A stretch of DNA of 64,000 bases from Chryseobacterium vrystaatense (GCF_000737765.1 NZ_JPRI01000009.1:1-64000), one strand, 5' to 3'; positions 44,261 through 52,645 are shown, numbered from the stretch's first letter. A program made the numbers and translations. Notes: a model not told the origin generated them from the sequence alone.

Positions 44261-45130
44261 CTATGAAATCAAAACCATGAGTGCCCGGTAATAGTTTTCC
44301 AGTAAATTGCGGTCACCATTAAGGAATAAATACGGCTCTATCAATTCCAGTTCCATTAAGGTAAACGAATTGTTGATGAGTACTCCGTCTACTCTTGCAT
44401 AGAGAGTGGATTGGGGCAGCGTTTTTAAGTAGGCTCCGGCCTGTTCTATATGCAGAGGATCTGGAGTTGGATAACTGATACTGCCACCATGATAGTGCTG
44501 TACTCTGAAATCATCCTTTTTAGGGGTCTTCAGTGAACAATGGCTGTATTGACTATTGAAGAACAGAAAAGACCATTCTCCATTTTTTATTTCTTCTACA
44601 AAAGGCTGAACAATATAATCTTCTGTTTTTAAAAGCTGTTGAATTTCTTCCGTACGTTCTTTTAGGTTGTTTTTATCTACCGTTAACGTATTTTGAGCCC
44701 CGGCACTTACACAAGGTTTCACCACCAGTTTATCTGTACCAAACAGCTCAAAGAAACGACTGTCAAAGTCGGAACCTTTATCAAGGAATTCAGCGGCAAT
44801 GACAGGAAGTCCGTTTTGGGCAATATCCCTAAGATATTTTTTATGGCTGTTCCATTGGATAATCTCTACAGGGTTTAATACTTTGATGCTTAATTTTTCA
44901 AGTGTATTCAGCCAAGTCAAAAACTCAGTCAGGTGATTATGATAGTCCCAGGGAGATTTAATGACAGCAACATTAAAGGTGCTCCAGTCTACATGGTTAT
45001 CATTCCAAATGACAGGCACAACATCCAATCCCTTTCCTGTCAAAAAATTTAAAAGCTCTGTATCTTCATCGTTGGTAACCCCTTGAGCAAACTTTTCCTG
45101 TTTTTTGTAACTAACTAATGCAATTTTCAT
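44261..45130 (-). CDS. ATP-grasp enzyme, DcsG-like
   Basis: The 289-residue protein has an ATP-grasp fold: W-D-Y-H in the N-terminal domain, the Lys of L-V-V-K-P-C-V-S-A-G-A in the ATP-binding strand, E-W-S-F-L-F-F and a metal-binding L-M-E-L-E-L-I-E-P near residue 258-266. This variant (S-P-W-D-Y, M-E-L-E-L-I-E-P) is shared with DcsG-type cycloligases and other small-molecule ATP-grasp ligases. Its substrates are unknown and no biosynthetic partner adjoins it. Confidence 0.8.
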   Translation of the reverse strand: MKIALVSYKKQEKFAQGVTNDEDTELLNFLTGKGLDVVPVIWNDNHVDWSTFNVAVIKSPWDYHNHLTEFLTWLNTLEKLSIKVLNPVEIIQWNSHKKYLRDIAQNGLPVIAAEFLDKGSDFDSRFFELFGTDKLVVKPCVSAGAQNTLTVDKNNLKERTEEIQQLLKTEDYIVQPFVEEIKNGEWSFLFFNSQYSHCSLKTPKKDDFRVQHYHGGSISYPTPDPLHIEQAGAYLKTLPQSTLYARVDGVLINNSFTLMELELIEPYLFLNGDRNLLENYYRALMVLIS

Positions 45131-45501
45131 TGTGTGGTCTTTTTTATTAATTTTATGGTTTCAGTTCTTTATCTATGCAGCATACATTCATAGATGTTCT
45201 CGATATTGAACTTCAGTACATACAAATTTCAACAAACATCATCAATGTGCACAGCTACAGTTTGGCTTATTTAAGCAGATACAGTTTGTCCTTTAAATTG
45301 TTTCCCATAAGACAGAAAAGAATATATACATTGTATCATTCCGGGCTAAATTTTAAAAATTCTCAATTTAATGTGAACATTTTCTGCTAATTAACCACCT
45401 TCTAATACATTGAATTAAAAATTTAACATATTTTAAGTAAATTTAATTATTTGATTTTCAGTGGGTTATTTGTTTTCTAATCTCTATCACTAAAAAAATA
45501 G
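45131..45501. other. intergenic region before blaI
   Basis: No convincing gene is seen. A 71-codon open frame (45175-45390) lacks a ribosome-binding site, a promoter and any family features. The right end holds one arm (TATCACTAA, 45485-45493) of a wide inverted repeat whose other arm (TTAGTGATA) is at 45545-45553. Confidence 0.5.
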
Positions 45502-45533
45502 TTGTATGGTTCAGATTTATTTCTACATTTGTA
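45502..45533 (+). promoter_or_regulatory. blaI promoter with embedded BlaI-type operator
   Basis: TTG (45502-45504), 19 bases and TACATTTG (45524-45531) form a consensus promoter. The -7 box is also part of TACATTTGTA (45524-45533), a TACA-N2-TGTA dyad of the kind bound by BlaI/MecI repressors, so the regulator would cover its own promoter. The 9-base repeat TATCACTAA/TTAGTGATA flanks the site. Confidence 0.6.
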
Positions 45534-45601
45534 TAACTAATTTATTAGTGATATGAAATTCTATTACAATGGTATGTCACTATAATGATAAAGAAAAGGA
45601 T

Positions 45602-45967
45602 ATGAAAATTCAGAATTTAACGAAAGCAGAAGAACAGGTGATGCAGTATTTATGGAAACTGGAAAAAGGATTTCTGAAGGATGTTCTGGACTTGTTTCCG
45701 GAACCGAAGCCCCATACGAATACTGTTTCTACCATTTTGAAGGTATTGAAGGATAAAGAATTCGTAGACTATAATGTATACGGAAGACAGCATGAATACT
45801 TCCCGTTGGTGACCAAAGAGCAGTATTCGGGGAAGACCATGAAAAGTCTGGTGAAAAATTATTTTAAAGGTTCTTATAAAAGTGCGGTTTCTTTTCTGGT
45901 AGAAAAAAATGAAATGAGCGTGGAAGACCTTGAAATGCTTCTTGACGAACTCAAAAAGAAAAACTAA
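45602..45967 (+). CDS. BlaI/MecI-family transcriptional repressor
   Basis: The start at 45602 (M-K-I-Q-N-L-T-K-A-E-E-Q-V-M) is the usual BlaI N-terminus; the open frame runs 33 bases further upstream. The 121-residue winged-helix protein has T-N-T-V-S-T-I-L-K-V-L-K (recognition helix) and the C-terminal dimer region ending in a helix, M-L-L-D-E-L-K-K-K-N. It lies six bases upstream of the M56 sensor peptidase gene, the standard BlaI-BlaR pairing. Confidence 0.92.
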   Translation: MKIQNLTKAEEQVMQYLWKLEKGFLKDVLDLFPEPKPHTNTVSTILKVLKDKEFVDYNVYGRQHEYFPLVTKEQYSGKTMKSLVKNYFKGSYKSAVSFLVEKNEMSVEDLEMLLDELKKKN

Positions 45968-45973
45968 TATACT

Positions 45974-47995
45974 ATGGAAACGGTTCTTTTGTACTTTGGA
46001 AAAGTGGTGATAAGTTCTGGTGTAATGTTTTTGTACTATCAGTTGTCTTTAAAAGACAAGACATTTCATCATTACAACAGATTTTATCTTCTGGGTTCAA
46101 TGGTGATATCGCTGCTGCTGCCCCTCATCAGGGTAGATGATTTTACAGTGGAAGTGAATAGCGATGTGTATTTGCTTCTTAATAAAATACAGAATTTTAA
46201 TACAGATAAAAATATAGACAATGGCTACATTCATTTTAGGATTATTTTTTCAGCTCTGGGACTGGTTTCTCTCTATTTTTTAGGGAAGTTGGTGTTCGGG
46301 ATTCTCAAGATCCGAAAACTTAAGAAACAGTTTCAGAAAGAAAGTTTTGACGGAATCAATTTCTACCGTACAGACCTTACCGAAGCACCGTTTTCATACT
46401 TTAAAAATCTCTTCTGGAAAAATACCATCACATTGAATTCTGAGGTAGGAGAACAGATTTTAAAACATGAAATGGTTCATATTGAGCAGAAACACTCTTT
46501 CGATAAGATATTTATTGAGATCATTACTTCTGTTTTCTGGTTCAATCCATTTTTTCATATCATTAAAAAAGAGATCAGTCTCATCCACGAATACCTGGCG
46601 GACAAAAAGGCCGTCAAGCAATCGGACACCAAAGCATTTGCGCAGATGCTTTTAGCAAGCCACTTTTCCGGAACACAGTTGCCTGCCACCAGTCCGTTTC
46701 TAAGTTCAAATCTAAAAAAACGACTCAAAATGTTACAAAAACCAAAGACCCAATTCGGATATGCGCGTAGAATTTTCGCATTGCCGGTTTTATTTTCAGT
46801 AGCCTTTGCCTATATGGTAAACGCAAAGAATAAGGAGATTAATGAAACAAATATAGCCATTGAAGAAGCTGTTTCTCAGATCAAAAAAGATACCGTAAAA
46901 GTTGAGAAATCTGAAATAAACGAAGCTATAGAACCTAAATCTGTCAATGAGAAACAAATTGCAGAGCTTGGGAAGAAGATTGAAGAAAAAAGTAAGGTTT
47001 TAAAAACTTTAAAGCCTGAAAGTAAAGAATTTCAACAGAAAATTGATGAAATCAGTGAACTTTCAGGGGAATTGGGAACAATTACCAGTTCTGATGATTT
47101 TAAAATAGCGATGTCACGTTCCACTTCCGAAGCAAAAAGAATCAATGATTTTTTCAAATCAGACGAATGGAAAAACAAAACTAAAGCCCTTGAGAACCTT
47201 GGTGTGGAACTTCCTGATCTGTCTGATCTGAATATTGATTTTTCAGAACTTCCCAATACCCCTCCGAATGCCTATGGAGTAAGAGTTATGAGGCTCAACG
47301 ATAATGGCTATCAGAACTGGGCCCCACCAACAGAAAAAGAAGTCCGAAAGGCCATGAAAGAAGGTAAGGAAGCCAGAAAAAAAGCTGAAAAGGCCAGAGC
47401 TGAAGCCATGAAGATGAGTGAGAAAGCCAGAATTATGGGAGAAGAAGCCAGAATTCAGGGGCAGGCTGCAAGAATAGCCGGCGAAAGAGCCAGAATTGAG
47501 GGAATGAAGGCTGGTGAGATCGGAAGAATTGCAGGAGAAAATGCCCGGATAGAAGCCATGAAGGCAGGGGAGGTTGGCAGAGCAGCAGGCGAGAAAGCCC
47601 GGATAGCAGGTGAAAGAGCCCGACTGGAGGGTGAAAAAGCAAGACAGGCAGGGGAAAAAATAAGACTTGAAGCAGAACATAGTATGCTTCTAAAAGGCGA
47701 CTCCAGGATGTATGTATATAAAAATACAAATTCAGAAAAATATGGAGGGGTACCAAAAGTGATGGAGGTGCAAGCTGATTTTATCAAAAAAGATGCTGCC
47801 GGAATTTCAATGAATGGCATTAAAAGATTGAAATTGAGCAGTTTTGATGATGCAAAAATTTTCATTGATGGAAGGGCTGCCACGAAAGAAGAATTTGAAA
47901 CGCTTAAACCTGAAAAGATTGCAAGCATTACCATTAATAAAGAAAATGGACTGAGTTTTAAACGCAGTGAAATGAGAATTCAGACAAAGAAATAA
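45974..47995 (+). CDS. M56-family sensor metallopeptidase (BlaR1-like) with Ala/Arg-rich repeat region
   Basis: The 673-residue protein has N-terminal membrane segments, the zinc motif H-E-M-V-H (residues 165-169) with a later Glu ligand in I-H-E-Y-L-A-D-K-K-A, and a final membrane segment near 268-284, as in BlaR1/MecR1. Such proteins cleave the BlaI partner on sensing a signal. The extracytoplasmic part is not a penicillin-binding domain. It has two charged helices, a repeat-rich segment (about 455-570) built from units like A-R-I-A-G-E-R and G-E-x-A-R-I-E, and a final domain with I-F-I-D-G-R-A-A-T-K-E-E-F. Ligand unknown. Confidence 0.88.
   Translation: METVLLYFGKVVISSGVMFLYYQLSLKDKTFHHYNRFYLLGSMVISLLLPLIRVDDFTVEVNSDVYLLLNKIQNFNTDKNIDNGYIHFRIIFSALGLVSLYFLGKLVFGILKIRKLKKQFQKESFDGINFYRTDLTEAPFSYFKNLFWKNTITLNSEVGEQILKHEMVHIEQKHSFDKIFIEIITSVFWFNPFFHIIKKEISLIHEYLADKKAVKQSDTKAFAQMLLASHFSGTQLPATSPFLSSNLKKRLKMLQKPKTQFGYARRIFALPVLFSVAFAYMVNAKNKEINETNIAIEEAVSQIKKDTVKVEKSEINEAIEPKSVNEKQIAELGKKIEEKSKVLKTLKPESKEFQQKIDEISELSGELGTITSSDDFKIAMSRSTSEAKRINDFFKSDEWKNKTKALENLGVELPDLSDLNIDFSELPNTPPNAYGVRVMRLNDNGYQNWAPPTEKEVRKAMKEGKEARKKAEKARAEAMKMSEKARIMGEEARIQGQAARIAGERARIEGMKAGEIGRIAGENARIEAMKAGEVGRAAGEKARIAGERARLEGEKARQAGEKIRLEAEHSMLLKGDSRMYVYKNTNSEKYGGVPKVMEVQADFIKKDAAGISMNGIKRLKLSSFDDAKIFIDGRAATKEEFETLKPEKIASITINKENGLSFKRSEMRIQTKK
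47390..47670 (+). repeat. in-frame 21-base period repeat in the M56 gene
   Basis: The DNA encodes about thirteen imperfect seven-residue units (A-R-I-x-G-E-x). Four other frames also stay open over parts of this stretch, which reflects the repetitive codon pattern, not extra genes. Confidence 0.75.
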
Positions 47996-48005
47996 AAGTA
48001 CCATT

Positions 48006-48042
48006 AAGCTTTGTCAATTTTAAATTGACAAAGCTTTTTTTA
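48006..48042 (+). terminator. terminator of the blaI/M56 operon
   Basis: AAGCTTTGTCAATTT pairs perfectly with AAATTGACAAAGCTT, followed by a T-tract. Confidence 0.85.
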
Positions 48043-48058
48043 TCATTAAAATCAAACT

Positions 48059-48964
48059 ATGAAAACTAAAGTTTTATTCTTTTTACTTGTGGGAATTCTC
48101 GCAGGAGCCCAGACTAACAGGTTTTTTTATGAATACAAATTCATTCCGGATTCTAACAATAAAGAAGAAGTGAAGAAGGAAATGATGCTTCTGGACATTA
48201 ATAAAAACGGTTCTGCATACTACAGTCACGACAAATTTGTTGCAGATTCCACGTCAAGAGCAGAGCTGGAAAAACAAATCAATTCCGGCAGCGGAAACAT
48301 CAGCGTAAACAGAAGAGACCGGCCGGGCCAGGTTTCTTATAAGATCACTAAAGACTATCCTGATTTTAAAACGTATCTTTTTACAAACATCAGTACAGAT
48401 AAATATAAAATAAAGGAAGATAAAAAACCGGAATGGAAGATTCTTCCGGACAAACAGAAGATCGGGGAATATAATACGCAGAAAGCAACAACAAGTTATG
48501 GCGGAAGAGAATGGACGGCCTGGTTTTCATCAGATATTCCTTTTCAGGACGGACCGTATAAATTCTATGGTCTTCCGGGACTGATCGTAAAAATAGAAGA
48601 CGCAACAGGTTCACATATCATGACCCTTGTAGGAAATAAAAAAATAGACGGTCCTGCACAGGACAAAGAAATGCAGCTTCCGGACAATGTACGGATATTG
48701 GGGATGGGCGGAAAAGAACTCGAAATCACGAAAGACCAGTACAAAAAAGTATGGAAAGCCTATGTGAATGATCCTACCAAAAATATGAGAGAAATGATGA
48801 TGAAAAGCGGAGGGGATTCAAATACCAAAGTGGCATTTAAAATGAAAACTGCTGATGGAAAAGAGCTCTCAGATCCCAATCAGGTATTCAAAGAAATGGA
48901 GAAGAGAACAAAAGAAACACTTCAGAAAAACAATAATCCGATCGAGCCGGATATGACGAAGTAG
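48059..48964 (+). CDS. GLPGLI family secreted protein
   Basis: A 301-residue exported protein (signal peptide ending G-A-Q-T). It carries the family signature D-G-P-Y-K-F-Y-G-L-P-G-L-I-V-K-I after W-T-A-W-F-S-S-D-I. The C-terminal part is rich in Met, Lys and Glu. It is closely related to the gene at 49646; both begin with N-R/Q-R-F-x-Y-E-Y-K. Function unknown. Confidence 0.9.
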   Translation: MKTKVLFFLLVGILAGAQTNRFFYEYKFIPDSNNKEEVKKEMMLLDINKNGSAYYSHDKFVADSTSRAELEKQINSGSGNISVNRRDRPGQVSYKITKDYPDFKTYLFTNISTDKYKIKEDKKPEWKILPDKQKIGEYNTQKATTSYGGREWTAWFSSDIPFQDGPYKFYGLPGLIVKIEDATGSHIMTLVGNKKIDGPAQDKEMQLPDNVRILGMGGKELEITKDQYKKVWKAYVNDPTKNMREMMMKSGGDSNTKVAFKMKTADGKELSDPNQVFKEMEKRTKETLQKNNNPIEPDMTK

Positions 48965-48985
48965 TCTGCATAATTTTTTAATAGA

Positions 48986-49022
48986 GAACAGGATGGTTAT
49001 TAATGACTATCCTGTTTTTATT
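48986..49022 (+). terminator. terminator after the first plus-strand GLPGLI gene
   Basis: ACAGGATGGT pairs with ACTATCCTGT (one mismatch), followed by a T-rich tract. Confidence 0.75.
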
Positions 49023-49060
49023 TTTATTGTTTTAATTTTAAAGCTTTAATGCTAAATATT

Positions 49061-49618
49061 ATGACAGAAAAGGAAAAATGCGCCGCGGGACTTTTGTATG
49101 ATGCGAATTATGACAGGGAACTTATAAATGAACGGATTGCCTGTAAAGATCTCTGCCTGGAGTATAATCAGCTGAAAAATTCGGATAGCCAAAACAGAGA
49201 AAAGCTGATTAAAAAGATTATTGGAAAAACAAAAGAAAACATCTGTATTGAGCCTTCTTTCTGGTGTGATTACGGTTATAATATCGAAACCGGTGAAAAT
49301 TTTTATGCTAATCATAATTTGACTATTTTAGACTGTGCGAAAGTGGAGTTTGGGGACAATGTTTTTATCGGTCCCAATTGCAGCTTTTATACTGCCGGAC
49401 ATCCTTTGGATGCCAAACAGAGAAATGAAGGTCTTGAATATGCCCGCCCTATCACAGTGGGAGATAATGTATGGCTGGGAGGCAATGTTGTGGTTCTGCC
49501 GGGAGTTTCTATTGGAAATAATGCGGTGGTAGGAGCAGGAAGCGTGGTTACCAAAGATATTCCTGACAATAGTGTTGCTGTAGGAAATCCCTGCAAGGTT
49601 GTCAAAAATATTGAATAG
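49061..49618 (+). CDS. maltose/galactoside O-acetyltransferase-like protein
   Basis: The start at 49061 (M-T-E-K-E-K-C-A-A-G) matches the family's M-T-E-K-E-K-M opening. The 185-residue protein has the N-terminal helical Mac domain (L-L-Y-D-A-N-Y-D-x-E-L) and a left-handed beta-helix of hexapeptide repeats with the catalytic His in Y-T-A-G-H-P-L and the V-W-L-G-G-N-V-V-V-L-P-G-V block. It acetylates sugars with acetyl-CoA. It lies between two GLPGLI genes, 27 bases before the second. Confidence 0.92.
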   Translation: MTEKEKCAAGLLYDANYDRELINERIACKDLCLEYNQLKNSDSQNREKLIKKIIGKTKENICIEPSFWCDYGYNIETGENFYANHNLTILDCAKVEFGDNVFIGPNCSFYTAGHPLDAKQRNEGLEYARPITVGDNVWLGGNVVVLPGVSIGNNAVVGAGSVVTKDIPDNSVAVGNPCKVVKNIE

Positions 49619-49645
49619 AAAATAGTTACACCATTATTTATTAAT

Positions 49646-50512
49646 ATGAAGAAAACAGCTTTTTTATTTTTCCTGATGTCAGGAATATTATTTTATGCGC
49701 AGAACCAGCGCTTTACGTATGAATATAAATATGTTATTGATTCCACAGCCAAAGATAAGGTCGAAACCGAAATGATGGTTTTGGATATTGCTCCCAAAGG
49801 ATCAAAATTTTACAGCAAAGATTATTTTGAATCTGATTCTTTGATGAGGGACACCTTCAAGAGGCAGGCAAAAGGAGGAAATACGGACATTAATCTTTCC
49901 GGAATTAAATTCAAAGGCAAAATAAGGTACAGTGTTGAAAAGAATTATCCCGATTATGCCGTTAATTTTTTTACAACCCTTGCATCCGATGAATATATGG
50001 TGCAGGAGGGGCGAACTCAAAACTGGAAGATCCTCCCTGAGAAAGAAAAAGTAGGGGATTTTATGTCACAGAAGGCAACCTGTGATTTTGCAGGCAGAAA
50101 ATGGACAGCCTGGTTTACCACAGAACTTCCGATTCAGGACGGACCCTATAAATTTCATGGACTTCCCGGATTAATTGTTAAACTGGAAGATACCAGCCGC
50201 ACGCATACATTTGAACTGAAGGGAATTAAAAAACTTCCGGATAGCTATGAGTGGAAAAGCGTTAAAGATAAAGAACGCTACAATCCGCTTATCACCGTCA
50301 ATGAAACCAAATATAAGAAAGCTTATAAAGATTACCGCAATGATCCTATGAAAAGTGAAAGGCAGTTGATGGCCCAGGGAGCCATCATTGAGATAAGAGA
50401 CAACTCAGGCAAAGTTGTAGATCCGGAAAAATCAAGAAGGGATCAGGAAAAGAAAATGAAAGACAACGTCAAAAGGCAAAACAATATCCTGGAATTTGAC
50501 CTTTTAGAATAA
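49646..50512 (+). CDS. GLPGLI family secreted protein
   Basis: A 288-residue exported protein (signal peptide ending F-Y-A-Q-N) with D-G-P-Y-K-F-H-G-L-P-G-L-I-V-K-L after W-T-A-W-F-T-T-E-L. It is the closest paralog of the 48059 gene: both share the mature start R-F-x-Y-E-Y-K and D-S-x-x-K-x-K/E-V-x-x-E-M-M-x-L-D-I, consistent with duplication followed by insertion or retention of the acetyltransferase gene between them. Confidence 0.9.
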   Translation: MKKTAFLFFLMSGILFYAQNQRFTYEYKYVIDSTAKDKVETEMMVLDIAPKGSKFYSKDYFESDSLMRDTFKRQAKGGNTDINLSGIKFKGKIRYSVEKNYPDYAVNFFTTLASDEYMVQEGRTQNWKILPEKEKVGDFMSQKATCDFAGRKWTAWFTTELPIQDGPYKFHGLPGLIVKLEDTSRTHTFELKGIKKLPDSYEWKSVKDKERYNPLITVNETKYKKAYKDYRNDPMKSERQLMAQGAIIEIRDNSGKVVDPEKSRRDQEKKMKDNVKRQNNILEFDLLE

Positions 50513-50515
50513 AAG

Positions 50516-50546
50516 AAATCCCGAAACTTTAGTTTCGGGATTTTTT
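50516..50546. terminator. bidirectional terminator between convergent genes
   Basis: AAATCCCGAAAC pairs with GTTTCGGGATTT around a four-base loop, T-tract on the plus strand. It serves the GLPGLI gene and may also limit the fsa transcript. Confidence 0.8.
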
Positions 50547-50567
50547 ATATCTGAATGATTTCAGCTG

Positions 50568-51221
50568 TTAAGCTAATTTCTGAGAGTCTGCGATAAACTG
50601 AGCCAATCCGCTGTCTGTTAAAGGATGCTTTAATAAGCTCAAGATCGGAGGAAGTGGAGAAGTGATTACATCTGCTCCGATTTTAGCACAGTCGATGATG
50701 TGCATAGAATGACGGATCGATGCAGCCAGGATTTCTGTATCATACATATAGTTGTCAAAAATCAATCTGATCTCCTGGATAAGATTTAATCCGTCTGTTG
50801 AGATATCATCCAGTCTTCCTAAGAAAGGAGAAACATAATTAGCCCCTGCTTTAGCAGCTAAAAGTGCCTGTCCAGCAGAGAAAATAAGTGTACAGTTCGT
50901 TTTGATCCCTTTATCAGAGAAATATTTTAATGCCTTGATACCGTCTTTGATCATTGGGATCTTTACCACGATATTAGGGTGGATCGCTGCCAGCTCATCA
51001 CCTTCTTTGATCATTTCTTCGTACGTAGTAGAAAGTACTTCTGCAGAAATGTCTCCGTCTACAAGTTCGCAGATCGTTTTATAATGGTTTTTGATCGCTT
51101 CGCTTCCCTGAATTCCTTCTTTTGCCATCAAAGAAGGGTTGGTCGTTACACCATCTAAAATTCCAAGATCTCTTGCTTCTTTAATCTGCTCTAAATTCGC
51201 TGTGTCAATAAAAAATTTCAT
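50568..51221 (-). CDS. fsa: fructose-6-phosphate aldolase / small transaldolase
   Basis: The 217-residue protein is of the short transaldolase type: M-K-F-F-I-D-T-A-N-L start, T-T-N-P-S-L near residue 26-31, Schiff-base Lys87 in V-V-K-I-P-M, C-T-L-I-F-S and Y-V-S-P-F-L-G-R-L-D-D. It acts in the pentose phosphate pathway or cleaves fructose-6-phosphate. A TATCTTTG box lies 24 bases upstream on the minus strand. Confidence 0.93.
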   Translation of the reverse strand: MKFFIDTANLEQIKEARDLGILDGVTTNPSLMAKEGIQGSEAIKNHYKTICELVDGDISAEVLSTTYEEMIKEGDELAAIHPNIVVKIPMIKDGIKALKYFSDKGIKTNCTLIFSAGQALLAAKAGANYVSPFLGRLDDISTDGLNLIQEIRLIFDNYMYDTEILAASIRHSMHIIDCAKIGADVITSPLPPILSLLKHPLTDSGLAQFIADSQKLA

Positions 51222-51244
51222 TTTGTTTGATAGATTTATTCCTG

Positions 51245-51252
51245 CAAAGATA
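51245..51252 (-). promoter_or_regulatory. -7 promoter element TATCTTTG of fsa
   Basis: A perfect TAnnTTTG on the minus strand. The heptamer repeat at 51288-51329 begins 35 bases upstream of it. Confidence 0.6.
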
Positions 51253-51287
51253 ATGAATCCCTTTGTGAGTGGAAAATTTTAATTTTG

Positions 51288-51329
51288 GTTAGATGTTAGA
51301 TGTTAGATGTTAGATGTTAGATGTTAGAT
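51288..51329. repeat. six tandem copies of the heptamer GTTAGAT
   Basis: Six perfect head-to-tail copies lie between the divergent promoters of fsa and the DUF1905 gene. Such a tract can change copy number by slipped replication, and it lies where it could alter the spacing of upstream promoter contacts. Confidence 0.9.
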
Positions 51330-51394
51330 GTGGCGGGAAAAACTTAAAGGAAGCTCATGATCTTTTAATCTGCCTCTTTTTCGCGGTAAAATAT

Positions 51395-51402
51395 TAACTT
51401 TG
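51395..51402 (+). promoter_or_regulatory. -7 promoter element TAACTTTG
   Basis: It ends six bases before ATG 51409, so the transcript should start at or next to the start codon. Confidence 0.5.
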
Positions 51403-51408
51403 TTAGAC

Positions 51409-51897
51409 ATGAAAGACAATAGTTTTACAGCAGTACTGGAGATTATAGGCATCAATCCTTTTGTTTTCGTTCCCGATGAGATCCTGGACGGTATTTTCAT
51501 TGCTGCAGGGAAAGACAAAAGTCCTATACCTGTAAAGGGCACCGTAAACGGAAAGGAATTTAAGCAGAACCTGATGAAGTATTTAGGGGAATGGAGATTG
51601 TATGTCAATCTTCTCATGCTGAAAAATTCGCCCAAAAGAATAGGAGAGACTATTGAGGTTTCCATAGAATATGATGCTTCAGACAGAAGTATTTCCATTC
51701 ACCCAAAACTGGATGAAGCTATTAAAGCCAGTCCTGTAGCCACGAAGAATTTTGAAAATCTGATCCCATCAAGAAAAAACGAACTGATCCGATACATCAA
51801 TAATCTGAAAACGGATAGCAGCATAGAAAGAAATATCGGGAAAATCATCCGCCATTTGCATGGTGAAACAGATTTTTTTGGAAAAAGAATTAATTAA
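51409..51897 (+). CDS. YdeI/OmdA-like protein (DUF1905)
   Basis: The start at 51409 is preferred over the TTG at 51400, which lies inside the promoter. The 162-residue protein has the DUF1905 barrel (F-V-F-V-P-D-E-I-L-D-G-I-F, G-K-D-K-S-P-I-P-V-K-G) and the C-terminal OmdA-like helical part (H-P-K-L-D-E-A-I-K ... P-S-R-K-N-E-L-I-R-Y-I). Related proteins have been linked to bacteriocin protection, but function is not established. Confidence 0.85.
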   Translation: MKDNSFTAVLEIIGINPFVFVPDEILDGIFIAAGKDKSPIPVKGTVNGKEFKQNLMKYLGEWRLYVNLLMLKNSPKRIGETIEVSIEYDASDRSISIHPKLDEAIKASPVATKNFENLIPSRKNELIRYINNLKTDSSIERNIGKIIRHLHGETDFFGKRIN

Positions 51898-51925
51898 AGA
51901 TAAATTGCTATTAAATATAAAGACA

Positions 51926-52645
51926 ATGGCCCAAAATGATTTTGAAAATTTTAAACAAGAGGTAAGTTGGTTGATCGGACAAAATGATAGCGTTGAAATC
52001 AGACCTGTCATTAGTAAAACTTTTAGTCCCGAATTTATCAGGACATTTCCAACTTTATACCAACTATTGCAGCAATCTGGTTCCATTTTGAGTGTTGATA
52101 TCGTAACCTCTAAAAACAAAAAATCAAACTATTATTTATATACCTGGACGGACAGGGAAGGTTTAAAATGCGGTTGGCTGTGCAAGGCTGAACACATTCA
52201 TTCAGAAATTGATGTGTTATCTGAACACCAGTTACTCTTAGGCGAAATGGGGGGAATAAGCGAAACCTATCACCATTTTGATACAGAAACTGAAATGCTG
52301 ACAGATAATCAGAATTTTATTTTTATCAAATCAGAACTCACTAAAGGTTTAGGTGATTGGAACGATTTGTATGAGCAGGTTTGTACAGATGAAAATGTAA
52401 AACAAATGGACACAACAGATTTGATTTGTTTTGCTGTAGAAGCAAACGGCAATGAGGTTTTTTATGATCCCAATACAAAACAGGTTTTCCTTTTTGCTTC
52501 CGACCATAGTTTTGAAAATGTAGAGGTTTTAAATGGTCAGGCAGAATACACATTTTATACCATTAATGGTGTAACGACATTCGTTGATTATGTAGAAACA
52601 CTTGCCGGGCAATGGTTAGAAAATGTAATAACGGAGGATAACTAG
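51926..52645 (+). CDS. SMI1/KNR4 (SUKH)-like protein, possible immunity protein
   Basis: The start at 51926 (M-A-Q-N-D-F-E-N-F) is chosen because the upstream part of the frame overlaps the end of the previous gene. The 239-residue protein has late segments D-L-I-C-F-A-V-E-A-N-G-N-E-V-F-Y-D-P and Q-V-F-L-F-A-S-D-H-S-F that resemble the SUKH fold, used widely as immunity proteins against contact-dependent toxins. The N-terminal part is not recognised. The colicin-immunity-like gene just downstream supports an immunity role. Family call is tentative. Confidence 0.5.
   Translation: MAQNDFENFKQEVSWLIGQNDSVEIRPVISKTFSPEFIRTFPTLYQLLQQSGSILSVDIVTSKNKKSNYYLYTWTDREGLKCGWLCKAEHIHSEIDVLSEHQLLLGEMGGISETYHHFDTETEMLTDNQNFIFIKSELTKGLGDWNDLYEQVCTDENVKQMDTTDLICFAVEANGNEVFYDPNTKQVFLFASDHSFENVEVLNGQAEYTFYTINGVTTFVDYVETLAGQWLENVITEDN

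Noticed and set aside
44261..45130. ATP-grasp enzyme as a graspetide-type ligase for the Cys-rich peptides
   Set aside because: It is 30 kb from the peptides, has the W-D-Y and M-E-L-E-L-I-E-P features of small-molecule ligases, and the peptide cores lack the repeated acidic/Thr pattern of graspetides.
45175..45390. 71-codon plus-strand open frame before blaI
   Set aside because: No promoter box, ribosome-binding site or recognisable protein features; composition looks like intergenic sequence.
47243..47934. Three overlapping minus-strand open frames opposite the M56 gene
   Set aside because: They arise from the repetitive codon usage of the Ala/Arg/Glu repeat on the coding strand.
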